A stretch of 64,000 bases of DNA from Pachyseris speciosa (taxonomy: Eukaryota; Cnidaria; Anthozoa; Scleractinia; Pachyseridae): assembly GCA_016490735.1 (NCBI GenBank), contig JAEMWC010000085.1, positions 112,501 through 176,500 on the forward strand, read 5' to 3'. This document shows positions 19,152 to 28,768 of this stretch, in pieces (position 1 is the stretch's first letter; each line of letters begins with the position of its first letter). The position numbers and the translations under genes were made by a program. The notes under the pieces were generated by a model, which saw nothing but the letters and a program-made list of their open reading frames with translations, did no database searches and was not told where the DNA came from.

Positions 19152-21240
19152 ACACCTTATTCCAAAATGGCGGCCGCTCGGAATGATCTGGGGAGAGCAG
19201 CGCGGAAACGAGGCATCGAGGGCCAAGTCAAAGTCAAGTATGTAAACAGCAATGGCGTTCGTAGTATCTATCAGCAGAATTGAAGACATACCTGGCAGTT
19301 CGTTGAACGGATGGGATCCTAATTAGTTAAAAAATGATTAACTAAAATTTTGGTTCAAGTGTCGTGGTGATTCTTGTAAAGGTTTACGTAATTTTGTAAG
19401 CGGTAAGTGATACAGTGATTTTGCTGTCGGAAACGCCGACCTTCTGCTAAGGTCAATTAAGTATCTCATTTGCTACGTTCTTTTATAGCGTGAATGAGTA
19501 TTATTTGAATTAAAAGACCGACTATTATCTAGTCGACCCGGACGAAAATCTCATCTATAGCCGGCATATAACGACTGAGCCGGTAAAGAGCTTTTCAGGC
19601 TGAGGTTAGCGCTAATCATTGATTAAGATGTATTAAAGCCTATAAGTTCAGTTGTCATAACATGGTATTTAACCCGGGTTAGCGCTAACCATGCTTCGAG
19701 CAACTGGGCCCAGGGAAGCTGAGTATGTAGATAAAATATTTACCCGGGATTAACTTAACCAAAATTTTATTTGCTTGGAACGCTAAAAAGGAGATTTAAA
19801 TTAAGTTTTTTTTTCTCGGAAATGTAGTTTAGAAAATCAGAAATAATAGTTCAAAATAGTCAGCAAACTGAAAATAAATGGTCATGTTGCCTGTACGCGA
19901 GTTATGTGCATATGCTTACAAACACACCACATTTGACTGACAACACTAAACAGAGTAAATGCACTAGACTGCCCCATATGTGGAAGTTTTTTTGTCTTGT
20001 TGTTCACACACTCCACATGGATTTTAAGGGAGACAATTTGTTGTGTTTGCACAACTTCCTCAGAGGTTATTTGACCTTTGGTTCCAATAAAAAGTGCCCC
20101 ATGGAAAGTTGACTAATAAATGTTTTGGCACCCCCAGGTGAGATTCCAATGAGCTCCTACAGATTGATATGCCGGTTTTTATACAAGCTATAAAAAGATC
20201 ACTGTTTAAACGAAGACTCTTAGGCATTTAACAGCAGAGCTCACTGCAGTCAATTATGACCCTGGTAGAAGGATATTTATCTTTAAAATCAGCAGGCATG
20301 TGGTCATTGATCTTTGCCCTTGAGGGTCATACTGAAATGATGCTGACCTTTGGAAACATACTGAAATTAATCCAGGCTTATTGCCTTGGTCTTCCTTGTT
20401 CAGGGGCATCATCATCATTTCTCTAATTCATATTTGCTACATCATGAGAAGGTGAATGCCAATAATTAATGTTTTCACCTTCTTTTACTGGATTTAAATA
20501 CTGAATTATACTCTTGAAAATGTCTCTATTGGGAAATCCATAATAAAAAGCTAAATCTTTAACTGACTTCATAAATCTATCGACGCTAAATACTTTCGAT
20601 TGTAAATCTTGGAAATATCCGCCTCGAATTGTCGGCGTTTTTCAGTAAGCTCGGCTTTCTAACAGTCCAGATCATGAATAGCTTTCTCACAGTCGTTTTA
20701 TAGCTCCCTAGAATCTCTATCAGGAGAAATATCTGAATTACGAATCACTTGGTTGATGACAGTAGGTCAGGAGTTGCTGAGGTTTTCCTCAGTCTTTTTC
20801 GTTTGATCGGACTACTATGCTTTGGTGCTTTTCGTTTTACGAGCGAACACTTCTTTCACGGAAAAGCGGATGGTACAGCAGTAGTTCTCAAATTTTTCTC
20901 GCGACCAGCAAACGAACAAATATAACCCGAAGACTTGAAGTGGCGCAAACATACCCTTGATCGTTAATTAGTTAAAGCAAGATCCCTTCGTATGGCAACA
21001 ATCCATTCGGCTTAAACACACTACACGTCGGTCTTCTGGAAACTTCTGATAAGAGATTTTGACACCATTTTTCCACATAAATTGTGTTAGGACAGAATGG
21101 AATAGAGCAATTTTGAAGCATGATCGCTCACGATTACCATATGTAAACACCACAAGATTTTCACGCCGGCCCTCGATGCCTCGTTTCCGTGCTGCTCTCC
21201 CCAGATCATTCCGAGCGGCCGCCATTTTGGAATAAGGTGT
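19152..21240. mobile_element. ISL2EU-like DNA transposon, decayed
   Basis: Inverted repeats of about 70 bp (19152-19223 and 21169-21240) begin ACACCTTATTCCAAAATGGC. The flanking dinucleotide is AT or TA, which cannot be separated here and matches the AT duplication reported for ISL2EU. The minus strand at about 20500-20600 reads DLAFYYGFPNRDIFKSIIQY and GENINYWHSP, resembling the helix-turn-helix region before the DDE domain of THAP-type transposases. The catalytic domain itself is absent. Confidence 0.65.
20968..21225 (-). pseudogene. N-terminal remnant inside the ISL2EU-like element
   Basis: The 85-codon frame starts at an ATG inside the right TIR (MAAARNDLGRAARKRGIEG). It runs through VVFTYGNRERSCFK and KISYQKFPEDRR, which faintly resembles the start of a THAP domain. 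Because the start lies in the TIR, the left TIR also encodes the same N-terminus reading inward from 19169. It ends without completing a domain. Confidence 0.4.
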
Positions 21241-21994
21241 ATACTGTTGTGAAATTCGACTACCACATTCCTCGTCTAACTCACGCCCTCTTTGAACATG
21301 ATCTGCTCATTGCCTCGCCTACTCTAACTCTTCAAAAAGATATTTCAACTCTTTTATCTTTGGTTTTGATGTGAAAAGTTTTATTTATATACGAACGGCA
21401 CAAATACCTTCAACATAATTGGTCGGAGTGCATGTTGTAAATCGACATCTGTAACCGGTTTAAAAACTGCTTACAGATGTCGATTTACAACACGCACTCA
21501 ATTTTAATAGCTCTTAAAAGAGCTATTAAAATCTCATGCACGGAATTTTAATAGCTCTTTTTAATTTCGCCTTATCTCTACAAAATTAATTTTTTTTTTA
21601 ACCGCATTATTACTACGACAGTAATTTTCCTTTGTTTCTGATCATTTCTGCAGCTTTCGTGGGACTCGTTTAATAATTCCTCCATTTCCTGACACTTCGC
21701 GAAAACAACTGCCGATGAAGTGTCCTGTTTTGGATTCGACCAGAGGTTCGTATCCTTGGCGCTGACGAAAAGGATCGCAGCCTCTGGGAACGAGATTCTA
21801 CCCCCGTACAAAAGAAAAAAAAGAACGCCTGGTTTCCTCACGTCAGTCTTTCCTCGCGTGACGAGTGTTTACACACATGAGACGTCACGTGACGACGTGC
21901 GCTTTGCAGCAATTTTAAGCCGCTATTAAGTGTGCGCCAAACAGTCCACTGTTTCAAATTCGATCCAGTTGTCTCGCAATACGTCCTCAAACAC
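21241..21994. other. Upstream flank of the BTB gene
   Basis: It contains a hairpin at 21426-21500 (TTGTAAATCGACATCTGTAA inverted) and a second short palindrome near 21507-21531 (AATAGCTCTTAAAAGAGCTATT). The promoter was not identified. Confidence 0.6.
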
Positions 21995-22807
21995 ATGATG
22001 GCTGCCTCAAGCACTACTTCAGGTCAACCTCCAGATTTCTCCGAGCCTTGGAAGTTCAGTGATGTGGTTCTTGTCGTTGAAGATCAAAGATTTCACGTTC
22101 ATCGAAGCACCCTTGCGTTTTGGTCACCTGTGTTCGAGAAGATGTTTATGACAGACTTCAAAGAGAAAAATAACGATGAAATTGCCTTACCAGAAAAGAA
22201 AGCAAACGAATTTAAAGAAATGCTGCAAATGATGTATCCATCCTTGGAAGAGAAACTGGTAACTAAACGAAATTGCTATTTCCTGTTTGAGCTTTCCCAC
22301 GAATATCAAATTGATTCCATTGCTCAAAAATGCGAAAACCTCATGGTGTCTATGGTCAAAAACAGAACAGAGGGCGACGTATTAGCGATGTTGGTCTACG
22401 CACAGAAGTACTCGATAAAAATGCTGATATCAACGTGCATCTATGAAGCCCGGTGGTTAACTTACAAGGCGCTGAAGCAGCATCAGATGCGTGACCAGAT
22501 TGAACCAGACTACTATCTGCAGATAGCTGAGGGGATTATACAACGACTCGAGGAACAATGTAAGGTTATGAAAACAAACGGCTCAGCCAAACTACTTAGT
22601 GTGTGTCAATCTCTGTATAATCACGGCTGTCACAAAGGTAGTATCAGACGTTCATATTACGATCCCGTACCGCAGTTCACGATTCAATATTTGATGGCTT
22701 TAGAACAAGACAGCTCAAGGAGTAATTGTCAGTGCGACTCCCTCTCCACTGTTGCCCAAACCTTAACTGACCTCAACCAAGCAATTGCAAACCTTCCGTC
22801 AACCTAG
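21995..22807 (+). CDS. BTB/POZ domain protein, single exon
   Basis: The 270-residue protein starts at the first of two consecutive ATGs (21995, 21998). The frame is open further upstream but only from a GTG, so it was trimmed. The BTB fold spans about residues 25-125: FSDVVLVVEDQRFHVHR, then LAFWSPVFEKMF, then IALPEKKANEFKEMLQMMYP. This pattern fits BTB proteins of the BATH/BTB-MATH type, although no MATH domain is present. The C-terminal half is helical and Cys-containing, possibly BACK-like. BTB proteins commonly dimerise and can act as Cullin-3 substrate adaptors, a role inferred from the family only. The gene is intact and lies among mobile elements, and the absence of introns could reflect retroposition. 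Confidence 0.85.
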   Translation: MMAASSTTSGQPPDFSEPWKFSDVVLVVEDQRFHVHRSTLAFWSPVFEKMFMTDFKEKNNDEIALPEKKANEFKEMLQMMYPSLEEKLVTKRNCYFLFELSHEYQIDSIAQKCENLMVSMVKNRTEGDVLAMLVYAQKYSIKMLISTCIYEARWLTYKALKQHQMRDQIEPDYYLQIAEGIIQRLEEQCKVMKTNGSAKLLSVCQSLYNHGCHKGSIRRSYYDPVPQFTIQYLMALEQDSSRSNCQCDSLSTVAQTLTDLNQAIANLPST

Positions 22808-23243
22808 ATGAAGATAATAGTTCTTTATTCGCAAGTCCATTGACAGTGTGGAATTTTATTTTATCAGCACCAGATATCAGCAGAAATTGAACTGAATCCA
22901 TGTAGTGAAAAAACATGAATTATGTTCGCGAACACAGCATTGGCAAGTTAGGTACGCTTTTTTATTAATGCGTGTATTATATTAAAATTGATATCAATTG
23001 GACTAGTATGGCATGTTGTAGTGCCTTAGTTTCCGTATTATTCTCTTAGAAAAGTTTACCTAACAATGATTCTTCGCTAATAATCACTTGCCCTTGGTTT
23101 TATCCCGCAAATCGTGTGTAATTTGTTCCGAAAGGTTCACAAAATTCGACAGAAACCACCAGTAGTTATTGATGTAAGACTTCGGGTCACTTAGTACTTA
23201 ATAGAGGGTTCAGCAAAAAAAGGGCTACCAAAGAAGGTCACTG
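22808..23243. other. Downstream flank of the BTB gene
   Basis: Presumed 3' UTR, then AT-rich sequence. No gene was seen. Confidence 0.4.
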
Positions 23244-23491
23244 CATACTTCATAGGAATGAAATTAATTTTGTCCATAGTAGCAATTGAGTGATGACGGT
23301 CATTAATGCAAGTGCGGCCGCAAGGCCGCATCAGGTCTCTGTTCTAGTAGTGTTGCGGCCGCACTTGCATTAATGACCGTCATCACTCAATTGCTACTAT
23401 GGACAAAATTAATTTCATTCTTTACTATACTTGGGCCAAGTATAACGTCCATATAAAGGGCTAACCCGCATACGACCGCTCTCATGTGGCT

Positions 23492-23563
23492 TTGATAGCT
23501 CAGTTGGGAGAGCACTGCACCGGCATCGCAGAGGTCTTGGGTTCGAATCCCGCTCAGAGCCTG
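23492..23563 (+). repeat. tRNA-like SINE head, copy 1
   Basis: GGCTTTG/CAGAGCC acceptor-like stem, A box TAGCTCAGTTGGGAGAGCA, B box GGTTCGAATCCC. The loop CCGGCAT would give GGC, but position 33 is C rather than T, so a SINE head is preferred to a tRNA gene. A T-rich tract follows. Confidence 0.75.
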
Positions 23564-23734
23564 AAAATTTTTTTCAGGTCTCTGTTCTAGTAGTGTTGCG
23601 GCCGCACTTGCATTAATGACCGTCATCACTCAATTGCTACTATGGACAAAATTAATTTCATTCTTTACTATACTTGGGCCAAGTATAACGTCCATATAAA
23701 GGGCTAACCCGCATACGACCGCTCTCATGTGGCT

Positions 23735-23806
23735 TTGATAGCTCAGTTGGGAGAGCACTGCACCGGCATCGCAGAGGTCGTGGGTTCGAATCCCGCTCAG
23801 AGCCTG
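23735..23806 (+). repeat. tRNA-like SINE head, copy 2
   Basis: Identical to copy 1 except CGTGGG in place of CTTGGG before the B box. Confidence 0.75.
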
Positions 23807-23879
23807 AAAATTTTTTTCAGGTCTCTGTTCTAGTAGTGTTGCGGCCGCACTTGCATTAATGACCGTCATACTTCATAGG

Positions 23880-24762
23880 GTTTACACAATGATTCTGAGG
23901 CTTGTGGAACACTCAAAGCTTCTTAAGATTTCACGATTGTGACGCCACCGGAGCTTACGCCGTTACGAATGAATTGCTACGTACAGGAAAGAAAGTTGAC
24001 GTAGGCGATTATAACACAGAGATATATTATTTTGCTCGATTCGCAAACTGGATACTATGTATGGTTTAGTAATCGAATGTTTTGACTTTCCTTGATTGGT
24101 CTTTAATAGAGTACAATGATATGGCTGTTATGAGTTGGTTTTGTCGATGTTTCAATTTGTTTATGTTACTTTTTCTTCACATACAATTATTGAAAGGGTT
24201 ATTTCGTTAATTAACGTGGCCATTGGTCATAACTAAGCACGTCATATGGACCATATGACCTTAGGTAAATATAAATAATCCTTGCCGCTCTGCAATGTAC
24301 TTCTTTTTATATTAATAGTAAGGTATTTATATACCGCTCATATCACTTAGTCTCATGGCGGTTTACAACACTGGCCGGGGGAACTTGACCACTCTGCTTG
24401 TGCAGTTTTACAATTAATGAATTAAGTAATGAGTGCCCCCGTGACATCCTTTTCAAACTTGTGAATTCCTCCCACCCCCAAATCTTTGATCGTAAAACAA
24501 TGTCAAGATTTTCCCCTACCCTCGGGCAAAGAATCCCATCCATCTCCTTATATTCCCCCACATATTTCCCTGGTAGGGGCGGGGTCGACCCCGCGGAGAA
24601 GCCGATGACATGTGCATTACTAAAAGATCCCCATAGAACTAAACCATATATTACAGAAGTCAAATTTACTTTAAAATAAAATTCTTTATCATGTTAATTT
24701 AAAACATTAAAACTTTCTTTGTAATGGTATACATTATCGTGTTTTCTTTTGTTGTTATAGCT
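23880..24762. other. Interval without a recognised gene
   Basis: 24343-24680 is open on both strands and contains a G/C-rich section (GGGGCGGGGTCGACCCCGCGG). It looks like a dispersed repeat, not a gene. Confidence 0.4.
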
Positions 24763-24773
24763 AATTAGCATTT

Positions 24774-24880
24774 AGCCTCCTTCGCAGACCTCTTTGGGCT
24801 CGTCACGCGTTCCTTGCCCACGAACGTCGTTCGTGGGCAAGGAACGCGTGACGAGCCCAAAAACGTCTGCGAAGGAGGCT
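24774..24880. mobile_element. Small perfect-palindrome MITE
   Basis: AGCCTCCTTCGCAGAC ... GTCTGCGAAGGAGGCT forms a hairpin of about 53-bp arms with a single-base loop. AATTAGCATT flanks both sides (24763-24772 and 24881-24890), a 9-10 bp duplication as in Mutator-like elements. The related termini CTTCCTTCGCAGCCG occur at 28468-28768. Confidence 0.8.
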
Positions 24881-25332
24881 AATTAGCATTCTGCGCCACC
24901 ATAAATTCAACATTGTGCTTTGTGTGAATGACAGAAGATCTGTTGAAATAAACATGTTTTTAAAAATCAAAACGTTGTGAATTTTCTTAAAACAGAAGTG
25001 TTTTCATTTTTATACTTATCAGATAGTGCTCGATAGTTCACGTAAACAAGAGGCTACAATTAGCCTAAACCCGGGCTTGCAAAAAACAGTATTGTATCCC
25101 TAACTTAGTGCTAAACAAAAGAATAGAGGGAAGTCTGTCTTTCTTACATCGGACGCATTGTGTTTAGCTTGTGTTGGAGTCTATTTCTTTAGACCCCTAT
25201 CAACATATATTCCTCTAAAATACAGCTCAACCATTGAGCACAATAATTATAACACTTGTAAAAAATATTTCTAAAAGAACAAGAAAAAGAGAAACAGAAA
25301 AAATAAAGCCCGTGATATATACAACTAAAAGA

Positions 25333-25395
25333 CATCGAACCCGGGCTAGCTGCGTCACAGGCAGGAACAATGACCTTTAGGCCACAGAGGTTTAT
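25333..25395 (-). repeat. tRNA-like SINE relic within the dispersed element
   Basis: Minus strand: A-box-like TGGCCTAAAGG and B-box-like GGGTTCGATGTC with an intervening arm. The same sequence occurs in copy 2 near 34010-34080. Confidence 0.45.
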
Positions 25396-26055
25396 CGTTA
25401 TGCAAATTGATAAAAATAGTGTATTGATTCCCCAAAAAAAAAACTAAGCACACTTGTTTTCGCTTCGATGGATAATTGTTTGAGAAAGGAAACGCTTATC
25501 GAACGATGTAGGATTTTTTCGCATAAATGTGAATGGAGTCTCGGTGAAATGTGAGTAGAAAATTAATTAGCAGAGTGAAACTGTTTACAAATACGTCAAT
25601 CCAGGGTCATTTGAAACACAAGAAAGGAACGTTTCTGGACAGTTTCAAGGGACGCTAGTACATTTGTAAAATATAATCGCTTATAATTCAAAAATTAAAG
25701 TCCAGAAATTGAGATATTGTGGCAAAATAGTAAATAAACTACCTGTCAAAGTCTCAGGGGTGTGTGATATCCCGTACTTGAGTTATTCAAGAAAATGTAC
25801 ATCTCAATGGAGCGGATACGGGAACACGGCAGTCCATCTGGAGTTAAATTTTGGTCATGTTAAAAGCTTTCTTCTCGCTGTTGAACTTGCAAACATTCGT
25901 ATAGACACTTGTCTTAACATATTAGTTGTTCAGACTTCAAAGACACAAGGTGAATCGACGTTTTCCGATACGTGACAACAGGCATCATTCTTGCTGTTGA
26001 TATGAGATTTACACTCGAATCACTCGGCCGTGAAAGGTCAAACTCCCTTTGTCTG

Positions 26056-26150
26056 TAGTCTCTAATTTTTGGCGCTCCCCTCGCGTCGCGTCTCCTCACA
26101 ACTTCGCGCGCGCACGTGCCCCCACAATCCGTCGCCAAAATTAGAGACTA
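26056..26150. mobile_element. Short MITE with AGTCTCTAATTTT ends
   Basis: TAGTCTCTAATTTTTGGCG and CGCCAAAATTAGAGACTA are inverted around a CpG-rich core. The matching copy in the second element is at about 34727-34832. Confidence 0.75.
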
Positions 26151-26479
26151 CTCGCTGTCTACTGAAGCAGACACGGGGAAACACGGCAGTCCATCTGCCG
26201 TTAAGTTTACTCATGTTAAAAACTTTCTTCTCGCCGTTGAACTTCCAAACATTCGCATAGACACTTCTCTTAACATATTGTTTGTTCAGACTTCAAAAGC
26301 CACAAGATGAATCGACATTTTCCCATACGTGACAACACGCATCACTGTTATTAAAAATAGTTAGCGCTTGCGCAGAAACGCCGGAAGTGCCATTTGTGGA
26401 TGATACTCGACGACGAAAAAGAAGAACCGTCGGTAGTTTATGACCCGGGCGCCGCGCGAGACGCGCGCAGCCCGGGTAA

Positions 26480-27039
26480 CAAGACATTGTCCTTCCTATT
26501 TACCTCCGAGCTAGTATAGCCATACAGCCAGAATGCGCAGAAAGCAGTATTCACTTGTGTGGTATATACTTAATTTGCTGATTGTCTTGTTCATTAAACC
26601 AAGCAACAAATATTCGCCGTCTATGCCGTTTCTATGTGATTCATTTCAGCTGGACTTTCTTCCGACAAAACGATATTTTAAGAGCAAACGATTGAATATT
26701 TTCCCCACGTTGATAATGCTTTAGAAAACACTTGACTACAGAAAAAATCATGTTTCTTACACCCACTATCTCGGGCAAAGTGGGCTTCATGGAGAGATAC
26801 TTCATAATGGTTCGTAGGCTTCTCTTTTCCGAGTTTTGCTCCAGTTACTCTACATAGCAGGCGTTTCCATCGGGTTTGTAAGTTTTCTCTTCGTTGACCG
26901 CGCAAAAACTTTTCTCACGGTCAAAGAAAAAAAAAAACGCAGGCGGGGAAACTCAACGCAAACGCCTTCTACGCGGGCTATGTACTATCCAGTCACCACG
27001 TTAAATGAATGTTATTGTATGAATGCAGGTTTATTTACC
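26480..27039. other. Interval without a recognised gene
   Basis: Short frames on both strands (26678-26905 minus, 26836-27057 plus) show no domain. Confidence 0.4.
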
Positions 27040-27615
27040 ATGGGTAAGGTATTCTAAGCTCATTTCAAACTGAGAAAACACCTGGGAATGATGGAATCCC
27101 AGAAGAGTTTTATAAAATAAAAATTCTGGCCTTTAATGGGAAAATTGATATCTGACTCACCTAATTTAATAAAGTCTTTGATAAAAAAAGAAATGTCTTC
27201 TTCGCAGAACAAGCTGTTATTACACTTATTGAAACGAAAGGAATAGATAAACTATTTAGAGAAATGGAGGCCTATTTCGTTAATTAACGTGGACGCAAAA
27301 TCCCTTCCAAGATATATAGTTGTGACTAGAACTGTTAAGGTCCTTCCAGAAATTATTCACGCCAATCAATGTTGGGATATGTGAAAAGAAGATTCATAGG
27401 TGAAGTTGCGCGATCAATCTTAGATGTTATGGACTACACAAAAAATGAAAATATACCTGGCACATTACTCTTTATTGATTTTGAAAAGGCCCTTTGACAG
27501 TATAGACTGGAATTTCATGTTAAAATGTCTAGACGTTTTTGGTTTCGGACCAAGTCTTATTAGATGGGTAGAGACATTTTATGCTAACATATCAAGTTGT
27601 GTGTTGCACACCTTA
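27040..27615 (+). mobile_element. L1-like LINE reverse transcriptase fragment
   Basis: Broken plus-strand frames read KTPGNDGIPEEFYK, WRPISLINVDAK, LLILKRPFDSIDWNFMLKCL and FGFGPSLIRWVETFYANISS, the RT fingers and early palm motifs of L1-like elements. Both ends are missing. Confidence 0.75.
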
Positions 27616-28467
27616 TTTTGAATTATAAGATATTTAAGATAGTACTCGCGCACTCATTGGTCAATAAGTGTGTTATGTAAACACGGTTGTGACGTCACGC
27701 TCTCTGTGTTTCTCAGTACAATTTGAAAACATTTCCAAGCTTTCGCAAGACTCGTAAAGTAATTTCAAGTACAAATTTTATGGAAATGGGGGAAATTTTG
27801 CCAAATTTTGATTTGTAGTTTAGCTGTCTCTTCCCCCGTGAGCCTAAGAACGAAAAACCACAGCGCTTTGTCTGCCTCGATGATCGTGAGCTAGACTACT
27901 CATCGAGGAAGCTCAAGTGAAAATGTGCTACAATATACAAAATACGCCGTAAACGTTTCTCAAGTTAGTTTTCGCATATATGTACTACAATAAAGTTCTC
28001 TATAAGACATTCGTTATTAAAAATATTGTACACGAAAACGCACACAAAACTATATGCAACAGACGGTAATTCCAACAGACTGTAAATGTTAAATCAAATA
28101 TCGGTTGCCGAGTTTTGGCTGTCAAATTTGCATAAAATATATTTTATCTGAGATCTTCTCAGCTTAAAAATATACTACAACCTGGATCCGCTGCTTAGGC
28201 TATGATTCCTAACCAGAAAAACTTCAGAAGGCACGATGAGCGATTTTACTCGAGCTGCCAAATCGGGTAAGTCCACTTTCAAGAGCGGTCAAGTACATTG
28301 GCATTCATTTTCATCTTAAATAAACTTCTCATCTTGAAGCTCTTTCCTAACAGACTATTATATTTTGAACATTTCTTCTAGTTCTCGCTAAACTATCGCT
28401 ATTTTTCTGCAAGATTTAGGAGGGCTCAAAGCTAAAATCGCTTTCATCAACATGGCGCTCGCTAGTA
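27616..28467. other. Interval with a possible first exon
   Basis: At 28236-28266 an ATG is followed by SDFTRAAKS and a consensus donor (GTAAGT at 28267). No downstream exon was found. The rest is AT-rich. Confidence 0.25.
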
Positions 28468-28768
28468 GCTTCCTTCGCAGCCGTTGTTTGTGTCGGTCCT
28501 ATATTCACCCTCACCAACAACGTCTGCTGAACCGAGTCGTTCATTCCATTCCAGGAACCGACCAATCACATCGTGGCTTTTAAATGTCGGTGGCTAAGTT
28601 CCCTTAGCCTCATTCCCAGCCGTTGTTTGTGTCGGTTCTATTCTCCCTCCTGATTGGATACTCAGACACAAAGGGAATGGAATGTCCGGCTCGGTTCACC
28701 AGACGTCCTTGAAGAGGGGGAGGAGGAAAATAGGACCGACACAAACAACGGCTGCGAAGGAGGTTACA
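28468..28768. mobile_element. TIR MITE, about 300 bp
   Basis: CTTCGCAGCCGTTGTTTGTG at the left is inverted at the right (28728-28766) over about 36 bp, and a second internal copy of CAGCCGTTGTTTGTGTCGG lies at 28618-28636. No coding capacity. Confidence 0.8.

Larger units (their letters stand above)
23244..23879 (+). mobile_element. Composite SINE array flanked by a 13-bp direct repeat
   Basis: CATACTTCATAGG occurs at 23244-23256 and 23867-23879 and bounds the structure. Inside, 23256-23321 and 23355-23420 form a perfect 66-bp inverted repeat with a 33-bp spacer. A 243-bp unit beginning GCGGCCGCACTTGCATTAAT then repeats (from 23355 and 23598, and partially from 23841). The two complete units differ at about one base in the tRNA-like head. 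Confidence 0.8.
25046..26476. mobile_element. 1.4-kb dispersed element, copy 1 (TAA-flanked)
   Basis: Nearly identical to 33730-35152 in the same orientation. TAA flanks both ends (25043-25045 and 26477-26479). Internal structure: a minus-strand tRNA-like SINE relic at the left; two roughly 190-bp modules (from AACACGGCAGTCCATCTG to ACAACAGGCATCA) on either side of a small MITE (26056-26150); and a GC-rich terminal hairpin (CCCGGGC ... GCCCGGG). No protein domain was seen. Class is uncertain: the TAA duplication suggests Harbinger, but clear TIRs are missing. Confidence 0.7.

Noticed and set aside
21932..21994. Longer N-terminus for the BTB protein
   Set aside because: The extension begins at a GTG codon. 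Eukaryotic initiation at 21995 or 21998 is far more likely.
23492..23806. Two tandem tRNA genes
   Set aside because: Both sit within 243-bp repeat units, position 33 is C, and T-rich SINE sequence follows. Heads of a SINE array explain them better.
23244..23879. CRISPR-like array
   Set aside because: Only two to three long units with tRNA-like heads in a eukaryotic context. There are no short regular repeats with unique spacers anywhere in the window.
24343..24679. Overlapping ORFs on both strands as a small gene
   Set aside because: Neither strand shows a recognisable domain or splice context. It looks like dispersed repeat sequence.
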